Source: Kineosporiaceae bacterium
Lineage (GTDB): Bacteria; Actinomycetota; Actinomycetes; Actinomycetales; Angustibacteraceae
NCBI GenBank assembly: GCA_027345905.1
Contig: DAIETC010000210.1
Location: 1-24,543, forward strand
DNA: 24,543 nucleotides
Reading direction: 5' to 3'
Position numbers and translations under genes: made by a program. Shown here one piece after another: positions 1 to 13,470 of this stretch (its first letter is position 1; the number at the start of each line of letters is the position of its first letter). The notes under the pieces are model-generated. The model did no database searches. It was not told the origin of the DNA and saw only the letters and a list, made by a program, of their open reading frames with translations.

Positions 1-399
1 GCGAGTGCGGTTGTGGCCCAAGATGGCATGCGAGAGCGCGGGTGTGGGCGTGTAGCGACCACGGGCGTCGAGCAGGACGCTGACCTCGTTGGCGGCCAGC
101 ACCTCCAGCGCGGTGGCCCACGCGGGCTCGCTCAGCCCGTGTGTGTCGCGCCCGAGGAACAGCGGACCGTCCGTGCCCTGGGCCCTGCGGTACTCGCAGA
201 TCGCCTGCGTGATCGCCAGGATGTGCGCCTCGTTGAACGCCACGTCCAGGCTGGAGCCGCGATGACCCGACGTGCCGAAGACGACCTGCTGGGCTGGGTC
301 ATCAGGGTCGGGTCGCTGCGTGTAGTAGGCGGTGAGCAGGTGCGGGACGTCGACGAGGTCGCCGGGTGCAGCCGGCAACCCGGCGCGAGAGTCGTTCAC
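1..399 (-). CDS. pgm: Phosphoglucomutase (alpha-D-glucose), N-terminal 133 residues, cut by the window edge
   Basis: This enzyme interconverts glucose-1-phosphate and glucose-6-phosphate, linking the GlgP product to glycolysis. The visible 133 codons carry FGTSGHRGSS at about residues 42-51, the N-terminal signature of the alpha-D-phosphohexomutase family in its Pgm branch. The phosphoserine loop and the metal-binding DGD motif would lie near or beyond the window edge and are not seen. The start is the GTG at 399-397. An in-frame TGA lies two codons upstream and no other start codon is available, and AGGA sits about 8 bases before the GTG. The gene is 55 bases after the maltokinase-GlgB stop on the same strand, so it is probably the last visible gene of the glgE operon. 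The family is secure; full length and integrity cannot be judged. Confidence 0.93.
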   Translation of the reverse strand, partial: MNDSRAGLPAAPGDLVDVPHLLTAYYTQRPDPDDPAQQVVFGTSGHRGSSLDVAFNEAHILAITQAICEYRRAQGTDGPLFLGRDTHGLSEPAWATALEVLAANEVSVLLDARGRYTPTPALSHAILGHNRTR

Positions 400-437
400 G
401 GGTCAATCCTGGCCGGTTCGCCGCTGACGTGCACCAT
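396..437 (-). other. Possible 13-codon leader ORF overlapping the pgm start
   Basis: In the short gap before pgm, an ATG at 437-435 opens a 13-residue frame (MVHVSGEPARIDP). Its TGA at 398-396 overlaps the pgm GTG start as GTGA. Such an overlap could couple translation of pgm to the leader. There is no convincing Shine-Dalgarno sequence before this ATG, and frames this short arise by chance, so it may not be translated. Confidence 0.2.
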
Positions 438-454
438 GGCCACCGCACGCGTCC

Positions 455-5824
<5,370 letters not shown>

Positions 5825-5832
<8 letters not shown>

Positions 5833-7813
5833 CCCTCACGTGGACGATGTGCACCGGTTCCAGGTGCGGGTCCAGGCGGACGAAGACGTGCTCTCCCCAG
5901 TGCCACTCCTGGCCGCTCACGAGGTCGTGCGCCACGAAGGACGACTGCCAGTCCATACCCAGAGCCGGCAGGTCCAGGTGCACCATGCTCTCCCGGGTCG
6001 CGTGCGGGTCCAGGTTGGCGACCACGATGACGAGGTCGGCGCGCCCGCTAGGCGACTGCGCGGCCGTCAGGCGCCGGCTGTACACGAGAATGGCGTCGTC
6101 GTCGGCACGGTGGAAGGCGATGTTGCGCAGTCGTTGCAGCGCCGGGTGCTCGCGGCGGATCTGGTTCAGCCGGGTCAGCCAGGGGGCCAGACTTACGCCC
6201 CGCTCCAACGCTCCCTGCCAGTCCCGCGGCTTGTACTCGTACTTCTCGTTGTCGATCTGCTCCTCGACACCGGGCCGGGCCACGTTCTCGACCAGCTCGT
6301 AGCCGGCGTAGATGCCCCACGTGGGCACCATCGTGGCTGCCAACGCCGCCCGCAAGCGGAATGCCGGCCGGCCGCCGTACTGCAGGTAGGGCGTGAGGAT
6401 GTCGTGCGTCGTGGGCCAGAAGCTGGGCCGCATGTAGTCGGCGGCCGGCCCCGACAGCTCGGTGAGGTACTCGGTGAGCTCTTCCTTGGTGTTGCGCCAG
6501 GTGAAGTACGTGTACGACTGGTGGAAGCCGACCTTGGCCAGCGTGTGCATCATGGCCGGTCGGGTGAACGCCTCGGCCAGGAAGATGACCTGCGGGTGGC
6601 GCTCGTTGACCTCGGCGATCAGCCATTCCCAGAACTGCACCGGCTTGGTGTGCGGGTTGTCGACCCGGAACAGCGTTACGCCGTGCTCGACCCAGACGAG
6701 CACGACCCGCAATACCTCGGCGTAGATGCCTTTCGGGTCGTTGTCGAAGTTCAGCGGGTAGATGTCCTGGTACTTCTTCGGCGGGTTCTCGGCGTAGGCG
6801 ATCGAGCCGTCGGCCCTCGTCGTGAACCACTGCGGGTTAGTCGTGACCCAGGGGTGGTCGGGGGAGCACTGCAGGGCCAGGTCGAGGGCGACCTCCAAGC
6901 CCAGTCCACGGGCCTTGGCGACGAAGGCGTCGAAGTCCTCGAACGTGCCCAGTGCCGGGTCGATCGCGTCGTGCCCCCCGGCCGGCGAGCCGGTCGCATA
7001 GGGCGAGCCGGGGTCCTGCGGGCGCGGGCGCAAGGTGTTGTTGCGGCCCTTGCGGTTGGTCGTGCCGATCGGGTGCACCGGCGGCAGGTAGGCGACGTCG
7101 AAGCCCATCGCCGCGATCGCGGGCAACCGCTCGGCCGCGGTGCGCAGCGTGCCCGAGGTCCACTTCTCGGTGGCGGCGTCGTACGTCGCCCCCTCGGACC
7201 GGGGGAAGAACTCGTACCACGCGCCCACCAGGGCTCGCTCGCGCTGCACCCGCAGGCCGAACTCCTCGCTGGAGCTCACCAGCTCGCGCACGGGCGCCGC
7301 CGTCAGCGCCGAGCGCACGCTGGCCGACGTCCCCGCCGCCAGCCGCGCCTGCGGTGGTCGGGTGGCATCCAGCAGCCCCAGGGCCGCCTGCTTCAGCGCT
7401 TGCTGGTGGATCGGGCTGCGCCCCGCTTCGAGTGCGGCCGCTTCGAGCAGGCGGGCACCCTCGAGGAGCATCAGCTCGGTGTCGACGTCCGCGGCCACCT
7501 TCAGCACCGCGTCGTGCTCCCAGGTGCCGTAGGGGTCCGACCAGCCCTCGACGCGGAAGGTCCAGTCACCCTCGGCGTCCGGCACCAGGTCGGCGCCCCA
7601 CAGGTCCAGCCCCGGCTCCAGCGGGTCCATCCGCACCCGCGAGTGCTCCCTGCCGTCGGGTGCGGTCAGCACGGCGGTTGCGGCCACCGCGTCGTGCCCC
7701 TCGCGAAAGACCGTGGCCCGTACCGGCACGGCTTCGCCCACGATGCAGCGCGCCGGCCAGCGACCGCAGTCGACCACCGGTGCGACGGACAGGACGGGTA
7801 TACGTGCGATCAC
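5825..7813 (-). CDS. glgE: Alpha-1,4-glucan:maltose-1-phosphate maltosyltransferase GlgE
   Basis: GlgE (GH13_3) transfers maltosyl units from alpha-maltose-1-phosphate to the non-reducing end of alpha-1,4-glucan, making linear glucan in the cytosol. The 662 residues are typical. The catalytic set is present: nucleophile Asp385 in LFRVDNPHTK, acid/base Glu414 in FLAEAF, and Asp471 in TTHDIL, all nine residues earlier than the Streptomyces coelicolor positions 394/423/480. GlgE-typical stretches include PPVHPIGTTNRKGRNN (244-259) and AENPPKKYQDIYPLNFDND (341-359). The start is GTG at 7813-7811, chosen because the following residues IARIPVLSVAPVV match the conserved family N-terminus. No good Shine-Dalgarno sequence precedes it. 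It is the first gene of the minus-strand operon and its end overlaps treS by 8 bases. Confidence 0.96.
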
Positions 7814-7906
7814 TACAGCGACGCAACCGACTTTGCGGTGCCGAGTGCACGCTCAAGGCGACCGCGGTTCACCGCCGGGTCCGTGCCTGCCCCTACGCTG
7901 GGCGCC
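7814..7906. promoter_or_regulatory. Divergent glgE/glgP intergenic region
   Basis: This 93-bp region must hold the promoters of both the minus-strand glgE operon and plus-strand glgP. The glgP side has a clear -10 box (listed separately). For glgE only a weak candidate is seen on the minus strand: TTGAGC (7856-7851) and CAAAGT (7835-7830) with 15 bases between them. No long inverted repeat was noticed. The glgE pair is a guess. Confidence 0.35.
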
Positions 7907-7909
7907 GTG
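7894..7909 (+). promoter_or_regulatory. Leaderless-type promoter of glgP
   Basis: TACGCT (7894-7899) fits the actinobacterial -10 consensus TAnnnT and is followed by exactly 7 bases before the glgP GTG (7907). Transcription would therefore start at or next to the start codon. There is no Shine-Dalgarno sequence, as expected for a leaderless mRNA. The -35 is weak; TTCACC at 7868-7873 is the nearest candidate, with a long 20-base spacer. Confidence 0.6.
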
Positions 7910-10492
7910 AGAGCGATCCGGCGCTTCAGCGTGCGCACCGTCCTGCCCCCGTCCGTCGCCGCACTAGGTGAGCTTGCCAGCAACCTTCGCTGGTCGTGGC
8001 ACGCACCGACCCGTGACCTGTTCGCCCAGCTGGATCCGGTGCTGTGGGCCAAGGCGCACTACGACCCGGTGGCCCTGCTCGGGGCGTTGCCCAGTGAGCG
8101 GCTCGCCGCGCTCGGTGACGACCCCGACTTCGTGGACCGCGTCGCCCAGCTCGCCGCCGACCTGCGCGCCTACCTGGAGCAGCCGCGGTGGTACCAGGGC
8201 TACACGCAGGAGCAGGGCCAGGCGGGCGTGCCACGGTCCATCGCCTACTTCTCCGCCGAGTTCGGGATCACGGCGGTACTTCCGCAGTACTCCGGCGGCC
8301 TTGGCATCCTGGCCGGTGACCACTTGAAGGCCGCCTCGGACCTCGGGGCGCCCGTCATCGGCGTCGGGCTGTTCTACACGACCGGGTACTTCAAGCAGTC
8401 GCTGTCACGCGAAGGGTGGCAGCAAGAGGACTACCCGGTGCTCGACCCCGACGACCTGCCCCTGGCGCTGCTGCGCGAGGCCGACGGGACGCCCTGCGAC
8501 GTCGTCATCGACCTGCCCGGCCGCCGGCGCCTGGTTGCCCATGTGTGGAAGGCCCAGGTCGGCCGGGTGCCGCTGCTGCTGCTCGACTCGGACGTGCAGG
8601 CCAACGACGAGGCGGCCCGCAGCATCACCGACCGGTTGTACGGCGGCAGCGGCGAGCACCGGCTGCAGCAAGAGCTTTTGCTGGGCATCGGCGGCGTCCG
8701 GGCACTGCGCCTGTGGTCCCGGCTGACCGGCGCCCCCGCCCCGGACGTGTACCACGCCAACGAGGGGCACGCCGGCCTGATGGGCATCGAGCGGATCTGC
8801 GAGCTGGTGCAGGGCGAGGACATGAGCTTCGCGCAAGCCCTGGAGGCGGTGCGTGCGGCCACCGTCTTCACGACGCACACGCCGGTGCCTGCCGGCATCG
8901 ACCGGTTCGGCTCCGACCAGATCCGCACCTACTTCGGGGGCGAGAACGCGCTGCCCGGCGTCGACGTCGAGCAGATCCTGGCGCTGGGCGCGGAGGACTA
9001 CCCCGGTGGCGAGGCCGGAGTGTTCAACATGGCTGTCATGGGCCTGCGGCTGGGCCAGCGCGCCAACGGCGTGTCCCAGCTGCACGGGCAGGTCAGTCGG
9101 CACATGTTCGACGGGCTGTGGCCCGGGTTCGACGACCGCGAGGTGCCGATCGCCTCGATCACCAACGGCGTGCATGCACCCACCTGGGTGGACCAGCGGA
9201 TGTTCGAGCTCGCCGACCGGCACGCCACCACGGACGACCTGGACGAGGCGGCCGCCTGGCGCGACGTGGCCCAGGTACCCGTCGACCAGGTGTGGGCGGT
9301 GCGGCGCCAGATGCGTGAGCAGCTGGTCCTGGAGGCGCGCCGCCGGCTTCGCTCGTCCTGGCTCAAACGCGGTGCGAGCAACGCCGAGCTGCGCTGGATC
9401 GACTCGGTGCTCGACCCGGACGTGCTGACCATCGGGTTCGCCCGGCGCGTTCCGACGTACAAGCGGCTGACCTTGATGCTGCACGACCCCGAACGGCTGC
9501 GGGCCCTGCTGCTCGACCCGCAGCGTCCCGTCCAGCTGGTCATCGCCGGCAAGTCGCACCCGGCGGACGACAAGGGCAAGTCGCTGATCCAGCAGATGGT
9601 GCGCTTCGCCGACGACCCACGGGTGCGCCATCGCATCGTGTTCTTGCCCAACTACGACATCGCGATGGCCCAGCACCTGTACCCCGGCTGCGACGTGTGG
9701 CTGAACAACCCGCTGCGCCCGTTCGAGGCGTGCGGGACGTCGGGCATGAAGTCCGCGCTGAACGGCGGGCTGAACCTGTCGATCCTGGACGGCTGGTGGG
9801 ACGAGTGGTTCGACGGGCAGAACGGGTGGGCGATCCCCACCGCCGAGGGCGTCGAGGACACCGAACGCCGCGACGCCCTGGAGGCCGCTGCGCTCTACGA
9901 CCTCATCGAGGGCCAGGTGGCCCCGCGGTTCTACGACCGGGACGAGCACACCGGGCTGCCCGGGCGCTGGCTGGAGATGGTGAGCCACACGTTGCAGACC
10001 CTGGGCCCCAAGGTCTTGGCCAGCCGGATGGTCAAGGAGTACGTCGAGCAGCTGTACACCCCGGCCGCGCGCGCCGGGTGGGCCATGAACGGCGCCGGCT
10101 ACCCGGCTGCCCGCGAGCTGGCTGCCTGGAAGCAGCGGCTGCGCTCGGCGTGGTCGGGGGTGCGGGTCGACCACGTCGAGTCCTCTGGTGTGAGCGACTC
10201 CCCGCAGGTCGGCGACGTGGTGTCGGTGCGGGCCTTCGTCTCGCTCGCCACCCTTGACCCAGGCGATGTTCAGGTGCAGGTGGTGCACGGCCGGGTCCTT
10301 GACACCGACGAGCTGACCGACACCGGCGCGCTCGCCCTGGCGCACGTCAAGACCTACGAGGACGGTCGGCACCTGTTCGAAGGCGACCTGCGCCTGTCGC
10401 GCACCGGTGCCTTCGGTTACACCGTGCGGGTGCTGCCGGCCCACCCGGGGCTGGCCAGTCCCGCCGAGCTGGGCCTGGTCGCGAACGCCTAG
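7907..10492 (+). CDS. glgP: Alpha-glucan (glycogen/maltodextrin) phosphorylase
   Basis: GlgP (GT35) releases glucose-1-phosphate from the non-reducing ends of alpha-1,4-glucans using phosphate and pyridoxal phosphate. The 861-residue protein begins with the N-terminal domain common in actinobacterial GlgP (LASNLRWSWHAPTRDLF near residues 23-39). The PLP-binding lysine is Lys615 in EACGTSGMKSALNG. Conserved stretches include YFSAEFGI, QYSGGLGILAGDHLK, FTTHTPVPAGIDRF, TNGVHAPTW and RRVPTYKR. The start is the GTG at 7907, which fits the family N-terminus (RAIRRFSVRTVLP) and the -10 box. The same frame stays open about 2.1 kb further upstream, antisense to glgE, with no family similarity. The gene is divergent from glgE and convergent with glgX, which debranches the limit dextrin that GlgP leaves. 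Confidence 0.95.
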   Translation: MRAIRRFSVRTVLPPSVAALGELASNLRWSWHAPTRDLFAQLDPVLWAKAHYDPVALLGALPSERLAALGDDPDFVDRVAQLAADLRAYLEQPRWYQGYTQEQGQAGVPRSIAYFSAEFGITAVLPQYSGGLGILAGDHLKAASDLGAPVIGVGLFYTTGYFKQSLSREGWQQEDYPVLDPDDLPLALLREADGTPCDVVIDLPGRRRLVAHVWKAQVGRVPLLLLDSDVQANDEAARSITDRLYGGSGEHRLQQELLLGIGGVRALRLWSRLTGAPAPDVYHANEGHAGLMGIERICELVQGEDMSFAQALEAVRAATVFTTHTPVPAGIDRFGSDQIRTYFGGENALPGVDVEQILALGAEDYPGGEAGVFNMAVMGLRLGQRANGVSQLHGQVSRHMFDGLWPGFDDREVPIASITNGVHAPTWVDQRMFELADRHATTDDLDEAAAWRDVAQVPVDQVWAVRRQMREQLVLEARRRLRSSWLKRGASNAELRWIDSVLDPDVLTIGFARRVPTYKRLTLMLHDPERLRALLLDPQRPVQLVIAGKSHPADDKGKSLIQQMVRFADDPRVRHRIVFLPNYDIAMAQHLYPGCDVWLNNPLRPFEACGTSGMKSALNGGLNLSILDGWWDEWFDGQNGWAIPTAEGVEDTERRDALEAAALYDLIEGQVAPRFYDRDEHTGLPGRWLEMVSHTLQTLGPKVLASRMVKEYVEQLYTPAARAGWAMNGAGYPAARELAAWKQRLRSAWSGVRVDHVESSGVSDSPQVGDVVSVRAFVSLATLDPGDVQVQVVHGRVLDTDELTDTGALALAHVKTYEDGRHLFEGDLRLSRTGAFGYTVRVLPAHPGLASPAELGLVANA

Positions 10493-10607
10493 CAGCGGCC
10501 AGGGCCGAACGCGGCGATGGGCGCAGGCATGGGTGCAGCGATCCTGTCGTGATCACCGCGCGCTGCCTGCACCGACGGCTGCACCGACGGGGCTCGCTGG
10601 GTGCCGC
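10493..10607. other. Intergenic region between convergent glgP and glgX
   Basis: These 115 bp contain the palindrome GTGATCAC (10549-10556), a tandem 12-base repeat (listed separately), and GGTGCAG (10532-10538), which can pair with CTGCACC (10567-10573) across a long loop. No classical GC hairpin with a T-tract is seen on either strand. A structured terminator is possible but unproven. Confidence 0.3.
10567..10590. repeat. Two tandem copies of a 12-base unit
   Basis: CTGCACCGACGG occurs twice head to tail with no mismatch, just beyond the glgP stop and before the glgX stop. It lies outside both coding sequences and looks like a small slippage duplication. No function is evident. Confidence 0.7.
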
Positions 10608-12758
10608 TCAGGTGGGGCGGCGCACCTGCAGCACGAGCATCGAGCGGACCCGCACCGGCTGCGGCTGGTGCGCCGACTGCCAGGAGCCGGTCACCGGGCG
10701 TTCGTCGGCGCTGTCCCAGAGCAACCGGTAGGCGCTCGCCCACGGTGCGCCGGGCAGCGTGAGCTGCGCGTCGGCGTCCGCGCCGTGCAGGACCAGCAGG
10801 ACCGCGCTGTCGTCAGGGGTGGGTGCGCCGGCCGCTGTCCCGTCGAAGAGCCCGAGCAGCGTCCGGTTGTCCGGGTCGTGCCAGCGGCCTTCGTCCATGA
10901 GCGTCCCGTCACCGGCGAACCAGCTCAGGTCGGTGGTCCCGTCCTCGTGCCGTGAACGTCCGGAGAAGAACCGACCCTGGCGCAGCGCCGGGTAGTCCCG
11001 GCGCAGCTGTAGCAGGTAGGCCGTCGTGGCGAGCAGGTCGAACTGCCACGGCGCCAGTTCCCAGCCGATCCAGGACAGCTCGTCGTCGCGGCAGTAGGCG
11101 TTGTTGTTGCCGTGCTGGGTGCGGCCCAGCTCGTCTCCGGCGGTGAGCATCGGCACGCCCGTCGACAGCAGGGTCGTGGCGAGCAGATTGCGCATGGCCC
11201 GGCGTCGCTGCGCCAGCACTGCGGCGTCGGCCGTCGATCCCTCGACCCCGTGGTTCCACGAACGGTTGTCGTCGTGCCCGTCCCGGTTCGCCTCGCCGTT
11301 GCCGTCGTTGTGCTTGTGCTCGTACGCCGTGGTGTCGGCGAGGGTGTACCCGTCGTGGGCGGCCACGAAGTTGATACTGGCGAGCGGGCCCCGGTCGTGC
11401 CTGTCGAACAGGTCCTGGGAGCCGCTGAGCCGGGTCGCCAGGTCCCGGACGCCGTGCCCGCGCTCGCCGCGTGTCTCGCGGGCGGCGTCGGCCAGCCAGA
11501 ACGTGCGCACGCTGTCGCGGAACCGGTCGTTCCATTCGGCGAAGGGCGGGGGGAACTGGCCGGTGCGCCAGCCGTGCGGGCCCAGGTCCCACGGCTCGGC
11601 GATGAGCTTGACCTGGGACAGCACCGGGTCGCAGCGCAGAGCCACGAGGAAGGGGTGGTCGGGGTCGAAGCCGTCGTCGCGCCCACGGGCCAGCGTCGTG
11701 GCCAGGTCGAAGCGAAAGCCGTCGACGTGGCAGTGCTCGACCCAGTAGCGCAGCGAGTCCAGCGCCAGCTGGACGACCCGTGGGTGCCGAAAGTCCAGCG
11801 TGTTGCCGCAGCCGGTGACGTCGACGTCCCGGCCCAGGTCGTCCAGCCGGTAGTAGGCGCGGTTGTCCAGGCCGCGCCAGCACAAGGTCGCGCCCTCGCG
11901 GCCCTGCTCGCAGGTGTGGTTGTAGACGACGTCCAGGACGACCTCCAGCCCGGCGGCGTGCAGTGCGCGGACCATGCCCTGGAACTCGCGCAGCACCCCC
12001 GCGGCATCCGTGGCGGCGGCGTAGGCGGCGTGCGGGGCGAAGAAGCCGAGGGTGTTGTAACCCCAGTAGTTCGACAGGCCACGTCGTACCAGCGCCGGTT
12101 CGTGGGTGAACGCCTGCACCGGCAACAGCTCCAGCGTGCTCACACCCAGGCGCACCAGGTGCTCGATGCTCGCCGGGTGCGCGAGCCCTGCATAGGTGCC
12201 ACGCAGGTGCGCGGGCAGTCCCGGCAAGGTCCGGGTGAACCCGCGCACGTGCGCCTCGTAGACGACGGTCTGGGACCACGGCACCTGGGGCGGTCGGTCC
12301 GTGCCCCAGTCGAAGTCGTCGTCGATGAGCACCGCGTGCGGCACGAACGGCGCCGAGTCGCGTTCGTCGCGCACGTCGACGTCGCCGTGCAGGTCGGGCC
12401 CAACGGTGTGGCCGAAGACCTCGGGCGCCCAGCTGACGTCGCCGTGGATGCCCCGCGCGTACGGGTCCAGCAGCAGCTTGGCCGGGTTGTGCCGCTGACC
12501 GGACGCCGGGTCCCACGGCCCGTGCACCCGCAGCCCGTAGTGCTGCCCGGCGAGCAGTCCCGGGACGTGGGCGAAGTGCACGCCGTGGGCGCGCGCGCCG
12601 AGCTCGATCCGGCGCTCGGTGCGCTCGGGGCCTTCGCCGTCGAGCAGGCACAGCTCTACGGCGTCGGCGTGCGCGGCGTACACCGCGACATCCGCCCCAT
12701 CGCCACGCAGCCGCACTCCGAGCGGCGGCGGCTGGGTCAGGTACCGGTTCTCGCTCAC
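10608..12758 (-). CDS. glgX: Glycogen debranching enzyme GlgX (isoamylase-type)
   Basis: GlgX hydrolyses alpha-1,6 branches of glucan trimmed by GlgP. The 716-residue GH13 protein has an N-terminal beta-sandwich (about 10-150), then a barrel with nucleophile Asp351 (DGFRFDLAT), acid/base Glu388 (LIAEPWDLG) and Asp469 (AAHDGYTLAD). GlgX-typical stretches are VYEAHVRGFT (166-175), NYWGYNTLGFFAP (230-242), LDVVYNHTCEQ (275-285) and NNNAYCRDDE in the C-terminal half. The start is GTG at 12758-12756, giving the usual short N-terminus before the domain; only a weak GA-rich sequence precedes it. It faces glgP tail to tail across 115 bp and is divergent from the YbjN gene, so it is probably its own transcription unit. 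Confidence 0.95.
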   Translation of the reverse strand: MSENRYLTQPPPLGVRLRGDGADVAVYAAHADAVELCLLDGEGPERTERRIELGARAHGVHFAHVPGLLAGQHYGLRVHGPWDPASGQRHNPAKLLLDPYARGIHGDVSWAPEVFGHTVGPDLHGDVDVRDERDSAPFVPHAVLIDDDFDWGTDRPPQVPWSQTVVYEAHVRGFTRTLPGLPAHLRGTYAGLAHPASIEHLVRLGVSTLELLPVQAFTHEPALVRRGLSNYWGYNTLGFFAPHAAYAAATDAAGVLREFQGMVRALHAAGLEVVLDVVYNHTCEQGREGATLCWRGLDNRAYYRLDDLGRDVDVTGCGNTLDFRHPRVVQLALDSLRYWVEHCHVDGFRFDLATTLARGRDDGFDPDHPFLVALRCDPVLSQVKLIAEPWDLGPHGWRTGQFPPPFAEWNDRFRDSVRTFWLADAARETRGERGHGVRDLATRLSGSQDLFDRHDRGPLASINFVAAHDGYTLADTTAYEHKHNDGNGEANRDGHDDNRSWNHGVEGSTADAAVLAQRRRAMRNLLATTLLSTGVPMLTAGDELGRTQHGNNNAYCRDDELSWIGWELAPWQFDLLATTAYLLQLRRDYPALRQGRFFSGRSRHEDGTTDLSWFAGDGTLMDEGRWHDPDNRTLLGLFDGTAAGAPTPDDSAVLLVLHGADADAQLTLPGAPWASAYRLLWDSADERPVTGSWQSAHQPQPVRVRSMLVLQVRRPT

Positions 12759-12818
12759 GCCCGGTTCTCTCTCACGCTCACCGCTGCAGTCTGCCGTCCC
12801 GGCCCCCCGACCGGCCCA

Positions 12819-12830
12819 ACGTGATCACGT
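12819..12830. promoter_or_regulatory. Perfect 12-bp palindrome upstream of glgX (possible operator)
   Basis: ACGTGATCACGT is a perfect palindrome lying 60 bp before the glgX start, in the region expected to carry its promoter. Its core CGTGATCAC recurs between the glgX and glgP stops (10548-10556). The form suits a dimeric regulator such as a GntR- or LacI-type protein, but the regulator is not identified. Confidence 0.35.
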
Positions 12831-12844
12831 AACGCATGCCGCGT

Positions 12845-12869
12845 GTCGCCGTGACCCGGCGACGGTCAC
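12845..12869. repeat. Nested inverted repeats in the glgX/ybjN intergenic region
   Basis: GTCGCCG (12845-12851) pairs with CGGCGAC (12857-12863) around a 5-base loop. GTGACC (12851-12856) pairs with GGTCAC (12864-12869) around a 7-base spacer. The arms interleave, so only one pairing can form at a time. The repeats are exact. They could be a DNA-binding site or an RNA structure in a glgX leader; the function is unknown. Confidence 0.4.
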
Positions 12870-12931
12870 AAAGCCGCACGCGGCCGCGCACAGCGACGGG
12901 TCTGTGCCGCACGGCGCCGGGAGTGGCGGAC

Positions 12932-12946
12932 TACGGTTGGGGGATG
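12932..12946 (+). promoter_or_regulatory. Leaderless-type promoter of the YbjN-domain gene
   Basis: TACGGT (12932-12937) fits TAnnnT and is followed by 6 bases and the ATG at 12944. This places transcription start at the start codon and decides it over starts further upstream in the same open frame. No convincing -35 box is seen. Confidence 0.55.
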
Positions 12947-13408
12947 ACCGACCCCACCGCGCTACCGGACTTCCCGCCGCCGTCCAACGAGCACCCGCTG
13001 CGGGGGCGGGTGCTCGATGTGCTCATCGACGAGGGTTACCGTCCCGACATCGACTCCGACGGCGACGTGGCCGTCAAGGTGCAGGGCCAACAGCTGTACG
13101 TGCGGTGCACCGAGGGCGAGATCACCATCCTGCGGGTCTTCGGGCAGTGGCAGATGGGGGACGCCGTCACCGCAAGCGAACTGGACCGGTTGCGGGCCTG
13201 CAACGCGGTCACCTCGCGACTGTCGGTGGCCAAGGTCGTCCTGGCGGGGGACATCCTCGTCGTCTCAGCCGAGCACGTCGTCACGACCGGAACCCCCCTG
13301 GCGCAGCTGGTCACCACCTCGCTGGAGCTGGTGCTGACCGCCGTGAACCTCTGGCACGAGGCACTGGGTGGCGCAGGCGACGAGCGGGCACCTGACCACC
13401 CGCTCTGA
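12944..13408 (+). CDS. YbjN domain-containing protein
   Basis: This 154-residue soluble protein resembles the YbjN family, whose fold is related to type III secretion chaperones and whose biochemical role is not settled. Visible family-like features are the N-terminal helix around HPLRGRVLDVLIDEGY (17-32), a beta-rich middle with GDVAVKVQGQQLYVRC, then FGQWQMGD and a C-terminal helical part ending in NLWHEAL. It has no signal peptide or membrane segment. The start at ATG 12944 is supported by the leaderless -10 box; the frame is open for 36 more codons upstream but lacks similarity there. It is followed by the crotonase gene after 62 bp. The family call is moderately secure; no function is claimed. 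Confidence 0.75.
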   Translation: MTDPTALPDFPPPSNEHPLRGRVLDVLIDEGYRPDIDSDGDVAVKVQGQQLYVRCTEGEITILRVFGQWQMGDAVTASELDRLRACNAVTSRLSVAKVVLAGDILVVSAEHVVTTGTPLAQLVTTSLELVLTAVNLWHEALGGAGDERAPDHPL

Positions 13409-13421
13409 GCCGGCCAGCCGT

Positions 13422-13466
13422 TAGGGTCGGGGCGGGTCAGCGGTCGGCGCTGACCCAGACGGGAGG
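13422..13466 (+). promoter_or_regulatory. Possible -10 box and ribosome-binding site of the enoyl-CoA hydratase gene
   Basis: TAGGGT (13422-13427) could be a -10 box with transcription starting near 13434. GGGAGG (13461-13466) is a good Shine-Dalgarno sequence 4 bases before the GTG at 13471 and supports that start. The -35 is not clear. Confidence 0.4.
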
Positions 13467-13470
13467 CACC

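Noticed and set aside
10532..10590. A rho-independent terminator between glgP and glgX.
   Set aside because: The only pairing (GGTGCAG/CTGCACC) has a 28-base loop and no T-tract follows on either strand. The region is recorded only as intergenic with a tandem repeat.
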